64,000 nucleotides of DNA, taken from NCBI GenBank assembly GCA_013350335.1, contig CM023532.1:38728849-38792848 (forward strand), given 5' to 3'. The position numbers were made by a program, and so were the translations under genes. The DNA comes from Chimonanthus salicifolius (lineage: Eukaryota; Streptophyta; Magnoliopsida; Laurales; Calycanthaceae). Below are positions 30,650 through 56,018 of the stretch, piece after piece (the stretch's first letter is position 1; the number at the start of each line of letters is the position of its first letter). The notes under the pieces were generated by a model that saw nothing but the letters and a program-made list of their open reading frames with translations, searched no databases and was not told where the DNA came from.

Positions 30650-31687
30650 AAGAATGGGTGCAAGTAACTCCTAAACTAAGCAGTGAGTCTTACAAATACA
30701 GGTAAGTGAATTTTTCACTTCATGGCTCTCAGTCTGGTTGGTCTGGGCTGTGTGTGGCCCATTGGGCTACATGACATAAAATAAATAAAAAATTACTGGT
30801 TGTTTAAGTTTAAATTTTTGAAAAAATAAATTTTTTAAAATATTTAAAATGGTCTCGATCACTTCGTTAGACTCTCAGAGTCTCACCTGTTTTTTTAAAC
30901 AGTCACGGGCTGATTTATAAAATCAGTCGCGGGTCACGAAGAGTTTTTAAGGTTTTTTTATCCAGATGAATTTCTACAAAACCATCTCATAAAGAGGATG
31001 GTCGCAGTCGAGTGGCCGATTCGATTTTAAAAACACTGTTTACATGGGCTTTGTCTAGTATTGACTCAAGTGCAAAGGAAAAAAATTACAATTGTTTTAT
31101 TAGATAGGTGTAAATGAATATTTAAAAATTCAAAAAATTAAAATTTTTGATTTAAAATAAACAAGTTTAAATGTAAATTTTATATCTATTTGAAATTTTG
31201 AATTCAAATTCAAATCCAAGTATGATATCTATTTGTATTCAAATGTAGATATATAACTATATTTGAATTCGATAACCTACTAACCTGAATGGTAAGTAAT
31301 ATGAATAACTTATTTACTACTGATATAGATGTACTTATATGGAAAAAAAAAAAACTCTTAAAAGTTACCTTCATATCTCCTTAGAGTACAAAAATTCACA
31401 GGACATTTTTTACACCCAAGCACAAGGGCTCCATGTAAGGCCCACTTAATGTTAAATCCAATCTATTAAAAAAATCGTTTTGAAATTTAAATTCAATTTT
31501 TTATAATTTTCATTGATGCATCCTCGCTTTTGAATTAATTACAATGTATCAAAATATTTATCCAATATCTCATTTTCTTAAAATATAGAACTAACATGAT
31601 TCAATTAATGTTAATCTCAATTTTTACAGTATGATAGACCTCATGGTAATTTATCCATCCATATAATTCTTGTAATCATCAAATAAG
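30650..31687. other. AT-rich intergenic DNA
   Basis: No gene was seen. There are diverged repeat words near 31190-31290 (TTCAAATTCAAATCC, TATTTGAATTCGATAACC) and homopolymer runs. Nothing else is supportable. Confidence 0.4.
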
Positions 31688-31695
31688 ACCCACTT

Positions 31696-31846
31696 TTGAT
31701 AGACGTGACCCACATGGGTGAAGCGGGAGGTTGCAGGTTTGAGCCCCTATGGCCTAACCTTAGTTTGCTCTAAGAGTAGTGGGCTCACCTGTGGAAGTTT
31801 TCCGCTGGGTATCCTGTGATTTACCACACGTAGATTCAAAAAAAAT
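31696..31846 (+). mobile_element. SINE family A, best-preserved copy
   Basis: An A-box-like GGGTGAAGCGGGAGG and B box GGTTTGAGCCC (31736-31746) are followed by CACCTGTGGAAG, TGGGTATCCTGTGATT and an A-rich end. ACCCACTT repeats at 31688-31695 and 31847-31854 as an 8-bp target duplication. This defines the family consensus used for the minus-strand copies. Confidence 0.75.
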
Positions 31847-32345
31847 ACCCACTTGTTAGAATAGCCTGTTATAAAATGAGGCTTTTCAACGTGGGCGTCG
31901 GTCAGACTTGTTCTTTATTTTATTGACTTTTAGTGTGTTTTTAACAACAATTAATATGTCAACAAATCATAAATAAATTGAAAGAATCATTTAAAATTCT
32001 CAAATGAATACACCAATCATATTTCCTTTTGTTTTTTTGAAGAAAACAGACATTGAAATTGAATATTTTAGAAATATTTTACTATAATATTTTTGAATTC
32101 ACTATCTCTGCATATAACCACCACAAATGCACTTCATTTTTCCTGAGTTTGCCACTTGGGAAGGTTTCATTGAATTTCTGGCAAACGCGGGTACAGAATT
32201 CGGACCAGGGGTGCAAAACGGGTCAGGCCCAACCCGTATGGCCTGGACTAACCCGAAAAGCTGGTAGCGCATCTACTCAGGCCCAGGTGAGCCCAATTTC
32301 AGGCTAAAAAAGAAGGCCCTTTTTGAATCTAGGTCAGTCACTGGC

Positions 32346-32707
32346 CAGGGGTATAAATCTCGGCCAATACGATAAGTATCAACTAGAGAGAAAAAATCGG
32401 CCAACATGGCCGAGATCTCGGCTGATTTCTTTTTTCTTTTTTTTAAAAAAAAGAACGAATATTGGTTGTGGACCCTGCCGATATCTCCTCCGATATTTGC
32501 TCATATCGGACGAATATTGACCGAAATATATATATATATATATATTAAAAAAAACAGGCTCTTTTTTTTAAATGATTTTTTTAAAAAAAAAAAGCGACTA
32601 AGATTTCCAAAAAAAAAAATTGAAGAAAGAGAAAAAGTCTCGCCCGAGATCTCAGCGGATACGAAAATTCAGCCGAAATCTCGATTGGGCCTAATTTTTA
32701 ACCCCTG
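32346..32707. mobile_element. ATCGGCCGAT-type hAT MITE, copy 5
   Basis: A 362-bp element with ends CAGGGGTATAAATCTCGGCC and TAATTTTTAACCCCTG. The interior has TCGGCCAA, CCGATATCTCC and CCGAGATCTC words and two A runs. Flanks share CACTG (left CACTGGC, right CACTGAGT), a decayed target duplication. It appears nested in another repeat that starts with CAGGGGTGCAAAACGGG at 32206. Confidence 0.6.
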
Positions 32708-32985
32708 CACTGAGTTAGTGTTCGTAGAACCGAACCCGACCCAAAAGCATGAACCTGATTTAAATCCAGTCCGTTTTATATTACATAAATTTACATCTTT
32801 ATTTATTTATACATTTATATTATATTATACAATTACATTAAATTAAGTAATACAATATTAATATATAGTGCCTTTCTGTGAAAAAATATAAAATCATTGA
32901 TTAAACGTTGTGATATAATAATTAGCAGTATCTTAGTTGCATAGGTTATACCTATTTCATTTATTTTTTATTAAACTTAGCGAGC

Positions 32986-32990
<5 letters not shown>

Positions 32991-33064
<74 letters not shown>
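32991..33064. repeat. (TA)37 microsatellite
   Basis: An uninterrupted run of TA dinucleotides, about 74 bp. Length is likely variable between individuals. Confidence 0.95.
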
Positions 33065-33065
<1 letters not shown>

Positions 33066-34455
33066 CCATAATGGTTGAAAGGAAGCTGGATAATCTACAA
33101 GTGCACCATCAAGTGTAATTTCAATCTATTAATAAGGTGCAACACTTATAACCTGTTACAGCTAATGATTTCTTTGAATATATATAAATTAAACATATAA
33201 ATTGTATTAAATAACATAAATATTAATTAAATATGTTATGTTCGTTGAAATAATTTGGGTTCATATGACTAATAGTAATTGATTTTCAATTAAATTGAAT
33301 AAGGGTCCAAAAGCGTGAAAGCTCGTATGGGCTTGAATTCACTGGGCAAGTCAGGTTGGGTAAATAGTTAAATAAATCCGAGTAGGGTCGATTCAAGTCA
33401 AATAGTATATCTGTTATTACCTGTAGGGAATGCAACCCAATCCCTTGCCCCCTCTAGTCCTACATTTTGTAATTTGAGGCTCTGATTCATCAAGAGAATT
33501 ATCAAACAATCCAACATAGATTTTATTAAATTATCCTAACTTTCGATTGTTTATAATAAAATAAAATTATTAATTAATATTTTTACTTATTGTGTCAAGG
33601 TATTTCTATTTACCATTAAATGCTGCTCACTAAGATTTGACACTGCCATACAGTTTTCGAAAAGATGTATAAAAAAATAAAAAGGATGATAAGTATTTTA
33701 GGCTTATAAAACTGATTGGTACAAGTTATAGTTTTATCAGCCCATTTTAAAAAGTAATGAGATTTGATAAAAGAGTTTTTCTTATACCATGTCAGCCATG
33801 AAGCCATGCATCTATCTTAATAGTGTAGAGTTCAGTCCATGATAAATATAAATATTCTTTATTAAAAATGAATAGCGCAAGATCCCTAAAGCTGTTCATT
33901 GCAATTCCTTTAGATTTACTATTGAAGACCATTTCTCTTAGAGGAGGGCTAGCCAGACTGTTTGACTAGATTTATTATCAGGTGAACTATAGATTGTACC
34001 TAGTTGGATAGAAGTTGCACGAATAAGGAGTGAATGCAACCATTGATCAACTCATCGATTTTTACTTCCAACTCCCCAAATCAACTCGACCAATGTCATC
34101 TTTCTAGGGTTGGCTTTCTGACTTGGACTGTTCTTATCAAATCAATCCACAATTATGTATCAAATAGGCACATTTAGAACCATGCAACTTTAAATGAACA
34201 AACCTAATTTTCATAAAATTATTCGGAGGAGACAATGGTTGGTACGTGTAAGTGCAACGCAAATATGGAAACAGTCGAAATAAGGCCAATATGCAAGAAA
34301 ATCGAAAACAAAGGGTAAAATTGGGAAGCTCAAAAAGGGGCTCAAGAGCAACAGGCCATAATCACCACCTCTGATGAAAAATCGACAACAAAAAAAAAAA
34401 AGACCACTTGTAAACTAACACCACCCTCTGAGATTGAGAAGGATGAGGGCAAGAC
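33065..34455. other. Interval downstream of adenosine kinase
   Basis: No gene was seen. About 34100-34455 is probably the 3' UTR and flank of the minus-strand adenosine kinase gene. The remainder is AT-rich, with GGGTTGG-type repeat words around 33300-33420. Confidence 0.4.
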
Positions 34456-48744
<14,289 letters not shown>

Positions 48745-50025
48745 ACTAAAACATTTCACAAGCATCGGATAATGGTCCAAAGGTTGGTTGGTATCTGTAT
48801 CTATCACTTTAATAAAGAAAGTTGCGGACAAGAGATATTTTTTTATTTAATTATGCTGACTAGATTTTTATAGTGAGATTCATCAACCTGACTTGTTTTA
48901 TTAAAAGAGTTATCGGTCTTATATATTTGATTTTTTGGATCAAAGTAATTTTATGAATATAGAATGTGTAAAGCTATTATAGTAATTTTTTTATGACTAA
49001 TATGTCCAATTTTTTAAACACTCCACTAATTTTAAAGGGCAGACATGATATACTGATATATATACATTGGTTGATACAATATATAGGTGGGCCCTATGAG
49101 ATATCGCTGCTATCTCGGTGGTGGAGACCAGGGGTTAAAAAACGGTGCGGCCGATATTGTGGCCGATATGAAAATTCTCTCTTTTCCGTTATCGGCATTT
49201 TCTCTCTCCTCCGATACCGGAACCGTGAAAAACCGTGATGAACTGTGAAAAACTGCAAAAAACCGTGAAAGCAGTAAACCCTAAACCGTTAAAAACCGTA
49301 CAGAACCGTGAAAAACCGCAAAAAACAGCCAAAAACCGTGAAAACAGTAAACCCTGAACCGTTAAAAACCGTGAAGAACCGCGAAAAACCGTTAAAAACC
49401 TCAAAAAACCGCCAAAAACCGTGTAAAAACCGTATCGGTGTTTTAAAAAAAATAAAAATAAAAAATAAAATAATTAAATACCGATATTTATGAATATCGG
49501 CCTATATTTGGACCGATATTTCGTACCGAATATCGGCCATATCGGCCGATACTACTATTGTATGGCCGATACGATATTGTTCGGTTTGAAAAAACCGATA
49601 TATATCGGCCGATACGATATGTATCTACCGATATTTAAACCTTTGGTGGAGACATCGAGCGATATTTTAAATATTGAACGATGTCATCGATATTTCAATT
49701 TTTTAATTTGAAAATTAAAAACAATTTTCATTTACAGATATTGGAATAGCAAAATCTCAAAAATCAATGAATTTCCAATATATTTTAAAATTTCTAATAT
49801 AATTTCCAACTCACCATCATCATTTTTCAAAATCTATTCAGGGGCATAAAATTTTATAAAATTGTTTTTGGGCTGACTAGAATAAATTTGGGTCTAAAAT
49901 GAAGTCTTCTAATTTGCAAAACCTATCGTTGGGATTACAAAATGTTGCTGGACCTGTAATGCACAAGCTTCTCAGAGGCCCGGCAATGTGTTAAACTGTG
50001 AACTATTAATGGGCCACATGGAAGA
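48745..50025. repeat. Segmental tandem duplication, unit 1
   Basis: It starts at ACATTTCACAAGCATCGG and contains TTATAGTGAGATTCATCAAC and CTATCGTTGGGATTACAAAA. It aligns in order with unit 2 (50026-52980). It carries one MITE (49129-49645) that unit 2 lacks; without insertions both units are about 0.75 kb. Confidence 0.85.
49129..49645. mobile_element. ATCGGCCGAT hAT MITE, copy 6 (with CCGTGAAAAA array)
   Basis: A 517-bp element with ends CAGGGGTTAAAA and ATATTTAAACCTTTG. A perfect 8-bp target duplication GTGGAGAC lies at 49121-49128 and 49646-49653. Positions 49218-49436 are an array of about 10-12-bp AAAAACCGTG-like units. Near 49500-49620 are TATCGGCCGATA words. Unit 2 has a single GTGGGGAT at the corresponding place (52216-52223), i.e. 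an unoccupied site. Confidence 0.95.
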
Positions 50026-50078
50026 CTAAAACATTTCACAAGCATCGCCATAATGTTCCAATAGACAAGGTGGGTAAG

Positions 50079-51484
50079 CAGGGGTCAAAATATCGGCCGA
50101 TACTTTACGTATCGGCCGATATAATTCGAATTTTCGACCACCGAATTATATCGATCAATACGTATAGTATCAGCTGTACAAGAAAAAAATCGGCCGATAT
50201 GATCGAATTTTTGACCGAATTATCGGTCATGATATCGGCCGAATTTTAAAAATTCGATTTTTTTTAAAAAAAGCCCCTTTTTTAAAAAAAATAGGGGACA
50301 AGAATGGAAAGAGAAAAAAGAAAATATGGAGAAAAGATTGAAGAAAAAAAATCACACACCTTTCACAGCTTCTTTTCTCTTCTTCGGGAAAAATACAGAG
50401 TGGGAAAAATAAGGTGTGGCTGCGGCTGCTAGGGTTTAATAGAGAGAGTGAGACAGAAGAAGGGTATTAAAACATGAGCATTAGGGTAAAAATTCATTTG
50501 ACAAAAATAACTCTCGTGAGCTGCATAAACAACTCACTTGAAAACGTGTACTCTGATATTTTATCAAAGTTATTTTTCAAACGTATACTTGATAATATTC
50601 TTCTTTAAAATTTTAAAGTTATTTTTTAATCACTATATATTTCTAAAATTTTTTAAATTAAATATCTAGATTAATTACGATAACTTGATAAAAATACTTT
50701 AAGACTTAAAGGTCTTTTGACACTCTTAAATATTTAAAACACAGTATTTTACAAATAAGAGTATCCTTAGGGTATGTCGAAAACATATTTAGGAGTGCCA
50801 AAAGACCTTGAAGTCTTAAAGCATATTTATCAGATTATTGTAATTAGTCCGGATATTCAATTTGAGAAATTTTAAAAATACACGATGCTTAAAAAATAAT
50901 GTGCATACTGAATTAAATAATAAAATCCCCTTTAAAACTTTAAAGTTATTTTTTAAGCACTGTGTATTTTCAAAATTTCTCAAATTGAATATCCGGACTA
51001 ATTACGATAACGTAATAAAAATACTTTAAGACTTCAAGGTCTTTTGACTTTCCTAAATGTGTTTTCGGCACACCCTAGGGATACCCTTATTTGTAAAATA
51101 TTGTATTTTCGGCACACCGTAGGGATATCCTAACTTAAAATAACACTCATTGACTAAGAAAATAAATTATGAAATTATTTATACAAATTTTCCTCATTTA
51201 TATCCTTTTCCTTATAATTTTCACAATTTTATTACTAATTGTATAATTTCCCGTTATCGGAACTTCAAAAATATATTAGAAGATGTTAATGTCCGATATT
51301 TTATGAAAAAATTACATATTCAATAAGCCTATAATTATCTGCATTTACTGTAATATTTTTGGAATATTTTTTTTAAAAAAAGGTAGGAGAGAGAAAAAAT
51401 TCGACCGATATATCAGCCGAACCGATATATCAACGATATGAAAAATCGGCCGGGATCTTGGCCCGGCCGATTTCTCTACCCCTG
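50079..51484. mobile_element. ATCGGCCGAT hAT element, copy 7 (1.4 kb, with nested foldback sequence)
   Basis: A 1406-bp element. The left end is CAGGGGTCAAAATATCGGCC, the right end GGCCGATTTCTCTACCCCTG. A perfect 8-bp target duplication TGGGTAAG lies at 50071-50078 and 51485-51492. Its interior has CT/GA-rich sequence at 50290-50460 and then about 530 bp (50600-51130) homologous to the foldback element at 28974-30116. It has no transposase frame. Confidence 0.92.
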
Positions 51485-51539
51485 TGGGTAAGTATATGTA
51501 TCTGTCACTTTAATAAAGAAGAGTTGCCGGCAGGACTAA

Positions 51540-51885
51540 GGTAGATTTTTTTTATGGGTACATATCTCGGGTTTTATCTTTTAAGAGATACAAATTTTAA
51601 TAAATTTTCCATTTTGCCCCTCATTTATCTACAAAAATCGGTTCACTTATCGATGCACCAGACAGGTGCACCGACCTGATCATTTGGAAAATCGGTGCAC
51701 CGATTTATTGAAAGTCCAAATCGGTGTGCCATTTTACACATAAATCGGTTCACTTATCGGTGCACTGATAAGTGAACCGATTCACTGAAAAAGTTAGCCG
51801 ATTTTTTAGAATGGGAGCAAAGTGGGAAATTTGAAAAACCCATGTCTACTAAAAGAGTATGTCCATGTTAGGATAGGTATCCTTT
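51540..51885. mobile_element. Palindrome-rich insertion
   Basis: This segment is absent from the sister unit 1, so it was inserted (or lost there). It contains a perfect 18-bp palindrome AAATCGGTGCACCGATTT (51689-51706). It also has a perfect 15-bp hairpin, ATCGGTTCACTTATC (51744-51758) with GATAAGTGAACCGAT (51767-51781), and other ATCGGT(T/G)CAC words. Weak inverted ends are TATCTCGGGTTTTA and AAAAACCCATGTCTA. Family unknown. Confidence 0.55.
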
Positions 51886-52549
51886 TTTATTTAATTATGC
51901 TCACTCGACTTTTATAGTGAGATTCATCAACCTGACTTTTTATTATTAAAAGAGTTATTGTTGGTCTTATATATTTGATTTTTTAGATAAGTAATTTTAT
52001 GAATATAAAATGTGTAAAGTTTTTATAATAATTCTTTTTTTATGACTAATCTGTCCACATTTTTTAGAGCATTTCACTAATTAGGGTATGTATAAGTCTC
52101 CCAATCCACCTCACGTCGAAATATCGATTGATACGATATACCGATATATATCGATCGATACAATATATATCGGTGGGCCTCACCAAATATCGTCGACATC
52201 TTGGCTGAGATATTGGTGGGGATGTTGGGTGATATTTGAAATACGACCGATAATGTCGATATTTCTACTTTTTAAATTTGAAAAAAAAAAATATTTTCTA
52301 AAATCTCACAAATCATTATGGGATAGCAAGATCTCGAAAATCAATGATTTCCAATACAATTTCCAAACTCACCATTATCATCTTCCAAAATCTATTCAAG
52401 GGCAATAAAATTTTATAAAATTGTTTTTGGGCTGACTACAATAAATTTGTGCCTAAAATGAAGTCTTCTAATGTGCAAAACCTATCGTTGGGATTACAAA
52501 ATGTTGCTGGACCTGCAATGCAAAAACTTCTCAGAGGCCAGGCATGTGT

Positions 52550-52973
52550 AGGGGTATAAAATTCGGCGGATATTTATTCTATTGACTGAGATGTCTCGAG
52601 TTTTGGACGTCTGAGATATTCCAACCGATATAGTAAGTATCGGCCAGTTTAAAATAAATTCGGCCGATATGGCTGAGGATCTCGGCTGATTTATTTATTT
52701 TTTTAAAAAGCAAATATCGGTTTACTGTATCGGCCAGTTTAAAATAAATTCGGTCGATACAGCTGAAATCTCGTCCGATTTATTTATTTATTTAAAAAAC
52801 AAATATCAGTTGTGGATCCTGTCGATATCTCGGCCGATATTTATGTTTTTTAATTTTTTTAAATGTTTTTTTTAAAAAGCTACCGAGATTTAAAAAAAAT
52901 TGAAGAAAGAGAAAAATCTCGGCCAATAAGAAAATTTGGCCGAAATCTCGGTTCGTCCGAATTTTCTACCCCT
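52550..52973. mobile_element. ATCGGCCGAT hAT MITE, copy 8
   Basis: A 424-bp element. The ends AGGGGTATAAAATTCGG and CCGAATTTTCTACCCCT are inverted repeats matching at 16 of 17 positions. CATGTGT flanks it at 52543-52549 and 52974-52980. The equivalent place in unit 1 (about 49987-49994, AATGTGTT) is unoccupied. It has an internal direct repeat of TATCGGCCAGTTTAAAATAA (near 52633 and 52729). Confidence 0.9.
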
Positions 52974-52984
52974 CATGTGTGAAC

Positions 52985-53530
52985 CCAGCAAACATACATG
53001 GACGATTAATAGGCCAGCAAGCACTGCATAGACTCTTAATGGGCCGGAAAATAATACACGGACTCAGGGGTTTAAAAATCGGCTAGGCCGATATATTGGT
53101 CGATAATTTTATCTCTCCTACCGATATCGGCATTTTCTTTCTCATCCGATATCGGAACCGTGAAAAAACCGCAAAAAATCGTGACGAACCGTGAAAAACC
53201 GCAAAAAACCGCGAGAACCCGTGAAAGCCGTAAACCCTGAACCGCGAAAAACCATGTAAAAACCGTCAAAAACCGTAACGGTGTTTTTTTTTAAAAAATA
53301 AATTTAAATACCGATATTTATGAATATCGGCTGATATTGTGACCGATATTCGGTATGTACGGCCGATACATATCGAATCGGCCGATATTGTTTGGTATTA
53401 AAATACCCGATACGATATGTATCGGCCGATATTTCAACCTTTGCATGGACTATTAATGAGCCGTAGAGCAAGGTTGAACTAATAATGAGGCAATAAACGA
53501 TATTTTAAATTGCTAATGAGGCAACAAATT
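52985..53530. repeat. Short diverged repeats of an ATGGACTATTAATGGGCC-like unit
   Basis: Variants occur near 53000 (ATGGACGATTAATAGGCC), 53028 (TAGACTCTTAATGGGCC), 53445 (ATGGACTATTAATGAGCC) and 50005 (AACTATTAATGGGCC). The spacing of about 30-40 bp is interrupted by MITE copy 9. Confidence 0.5.
53065..53443. mobile_element. ATCGGCCGAT hAT MITE, copy 9 (with CCGTGAAAAA array)
   Basis: A 379-bp element closely related to copy 6: ends CAGGGGTTTAAAAATCGGC and ATATTTCAACCTTTG, a GAACCGTGAAAAACCGC array at 53155-53275 and terminal TCGGCCGATA words. Flanks CACGGACT (53057-53064) and CATGGACT (53444-53451) match at 7 of 8. Confidence 0.9.
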
Positions 53531-53550
53531 ATGCGTATTATGTTTTAGGT

Positions 53551-53860
53551 AAAGGTGCAAAAATCGGCTAGATCGAGGTCTCGGGCGAGATTTTTCTGTC
53601 TTCATTTTTTTGGAAAAAACTTTTTAAAAAATTTGAGAAAAGGTTTTTATTTAAAAAATGAAAAATATAAATATTTGGCCGATATTCGATAATTGTCCTA
53701 TATGAAAAAATACCTACCGAGATATTGGTATGGACTCACAACCGATATTTTTTTTGTTAAAAAAAAGAGATAGGCCGAATATGACCGATACCTATCGTAT
53801 TGACGGAGATATCTCGACCTCCAAAAAATCATATCGGCTGAGATTTAAACCCACACCTTA
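53551..53860. mobile_element. ATCGGCCGAT-type MITE, copy 10 (diverged)
   Basis: About 310 bp with a left end like AAAGGTGCAAAAATCGGC and right end GAGATTTAAACCCACACCTT. It has ATTTGGCCGATATTCG and GGCCGAATATGACCGATACC inside. Ends and target duplication are not clear. Confidence 0.55.
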
Positions 53861-54059
53861 GGTCATAAAATCATGTTATGTGCATGGGCCAATGAGCTAC
53901 AAATCTATTGCTCATGGGCCAATAAGATTCAATGTGCCCCAATTGTATAATGGAGTCACATCATAAATTTCATGAGCTCCAAAAGAACCATTCATTCAAA
54001 TTCCCAAAAAAACTCATGGACTAAAAAAAGTCCAAAATCCATTCATGCGAAACCCACCA

Positions 54060-54400
54060 ACACTCGCAAAGTTAAATTCTTCTTCCATCCTTCTTTCCCG
54101 TCTTCCTCGCCGCCGCCTGCGACATCCCTGTACACGGTACACCGATCACCTTCCTGCCGACGAACCTGCTTTCCCACCGGAACCCATTCCTTTGCAGTAG
54201 GCACTCCCTCCGTCCGCCCCAGCTCTTCACTCTCCCGTTCGGGCAGAGCGCTGACAGGGAGTCGTTTTCCTGCCTGGGTTCTTCCCCAGTTTCCTTTTTC
54301 AGCAGTCCAGCGGCCAGCGGCCAGCCTTTCGAGACTTTTCCCATTTCCTTTCCTAGCTTTCATCTAACTCTGTGCAGCTCCTTTAACGATGTCCTGTACA
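54060..54400. other. GC- and pyrimidine-rich island, unexplained
   Basis: It stands out from AT-rich surroundings and is open in several frames on both strands (54043-54367). It resembles the leaders of plant genes or retroelements (TCCTCGCCGCCGCCTGCG, CCAGCGGCCAGCGGCCAGCC). No protein homology was recognised and no continuation into an exon was found. Confidence 0.35.
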
Positions 54401-54608
54401 ATCCTACTGACTTCCGTTTGACCATCTCATTCCATTACGCTCGGTAAACCTCATTTATTTATTTTTTTCCATTTAAAGCCCGCTTTTCCATTAAACAAGG
54501 TAGACTGTTTGACTACTTGATCTTATGATCCATCTCAGATTAAATCCCACTAAATCCACCTATTCCAACCATACTATTTAGAATTTTAGATGAGTAGCCC
54601 GTTTCTAC

Positions 54609-55345
54609 CTAAGGTGATAATATTGTCTGAAATTGGTTGAGATTTCATTTTTTAAAAATTTCAAAAAATAAAAAACAATAAAAGGGACAATATTTAAAAA
54701 AAAAACTCCTAAATTTAACACTGTATTAATTATTGTTAATTTACGATGGAAAATTTAACAATACATTAATTACTGCTCATTTACGATAGATATTGCATTA
54801 ATTTCTGCACATTTACGATCGACTTTTTATTAATTTCTACTCATTTACGACGAACACTATATTAATTAATACTTCAACAACAAATTTAAAACTACATTAG
54901 TTATTGCTCATTTACAGCATAAAATTAAACCTATATTAATTAGTGCTCTTCTCCGATGCTAAAAAATTAATATAGATTATCATCATTTAAATATACTAGA
55001 ATATCAAAATCTCCAAAATCAATAATTTTTTTTAATTCAAAAAATAAAGAAAAGTTAAACCCTTAGTTTTAAAAAATCACCATTTTTTTTTTGAAACACA
55101 ATAAAAAATAAAATAAATTTTCTCATTAAAATTTGTTTGTAATTTTTCATATTAAAAAAAAAACATTTGAAGTTCTTGAGTTCTAACTTTATAAATTCAT
55201 TTTGAACATTGCAATGTCAATATTTAATGACAAAATACATAATGAAACTCATAATTTTCTTTATTTTTTGATTTTTTTAAAAAAAAAATAGATGAGAGAG
55301 AACGATATCACCGATTTATCGCCAAAGGTGATATTTTAACCCTTG
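54609..55345. mobile_element. Candidate hAT-type element, copy 11 (old, AT-rich interior)
   Basis: The left end CTAAGGTGATAATATTGTC and the right end GGTGATATTTTAACCCTTG are imperfect inverted repeats. Flanks GTTTCTAC (54601-54608) and GTTCTTAC (55346-55353) match at 6 of 8. The interior has several degenerate ATTAATT(A/T)CTGCTCATTTACGA units (54730-54910). It lacks most TCGGCCGATA words. Confidence 0.45.
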
Positions 55346-55353
55346 GTTCTTAC

Positions 55354-56000
55354 TCACATGATCCTATTCTGTTCTTTGTTAAAATTCGTGTTCAATTTCA
55401 TTCATACAATACTCGATATTATATCGAATCCAATAATCTTATAATATAAATATTATATTTATAAGAATTTTAAAAGATTATTTGATTTAAATCAAATATA
55501 ACAAATAATTAAATGAATTTGCTTATTTATTCTTATTTTTTCACTTAATATAATATCTTTTTTATAATAATGTTATTAAATACTAGAAAGAACTTAGAGT
55601 CTCAACTCTCAATCATGCATATTAAATTTTTTGATTTTGAGACCCATTATGCTTATGTAACCGAATCATGAGAAGGTGAATGAATCTATAACCGAATCAT
55701 GAGAAGTGAATGAATCATACAAGTTTATCGTTGAAATGGGACTTATTGACCTTCTAAAATAAAAGATATTATTAATGTCAAAATATTTAAGAAGTCGATT
55801 TCATAAAAATCATGATATTTAAGTTAAAAAATAATAATTGAAATGAAGTTTTTTTTATACAGAGTCGATTTTAATTACTCACGACAAATAAATAAAAATA
55901 AAATAAAATCTGATTGTAAAATTATAAACATTAATCATTAGTTATTTATGAATTTTTCAGTAAATTATTATATTATTAACACAATAACTAGTCACACGAC
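55354..56000. other. AT-rich intergenic DNA
   Basis: No gene was seen. A short direct repeat ACCGAATCATGAGAAG occurs at about 55661 and 55691. Confidence 0.4.
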
Positions 56001-56018
56001 TCACTGATCACGCAAGAT

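Larger units (their letters stand above)
50026..52980. repeat. Segmental tandem duplication, unit 2
   Basis: It repeats unit 1 from ACATTTCACAAGCATCGCC (50029) to CTTCTCAGAGGCCAGGC (52528-52544). It has been expanded by a 1.4-kb hAT element (50079-51484), a palindromic insert (about 51540-51885) and a third MITE (52550-52973), none of which is in unit 1. Confidence 0.85.

Noticed and set aside
49218..49436. Regular short repeats considered as a CRISPR array
   Set aside because: Units are 10-12 bp, contiguous and without unique spacers, and the context is a plant nuclear MITE.
53551..53860. An exact 8-bp target duplication for MITE copy 10
   Set aside because: TAGGT occurs on both sides but not at matching offsets from the termini, so no duplication is claimed.
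54043..54367. Frames of 90-131 codons on both strands
   Set aside because: Several frames are open at once because of GC and CT bias. No family signature and no splice continuation were found; recorded only as an island.
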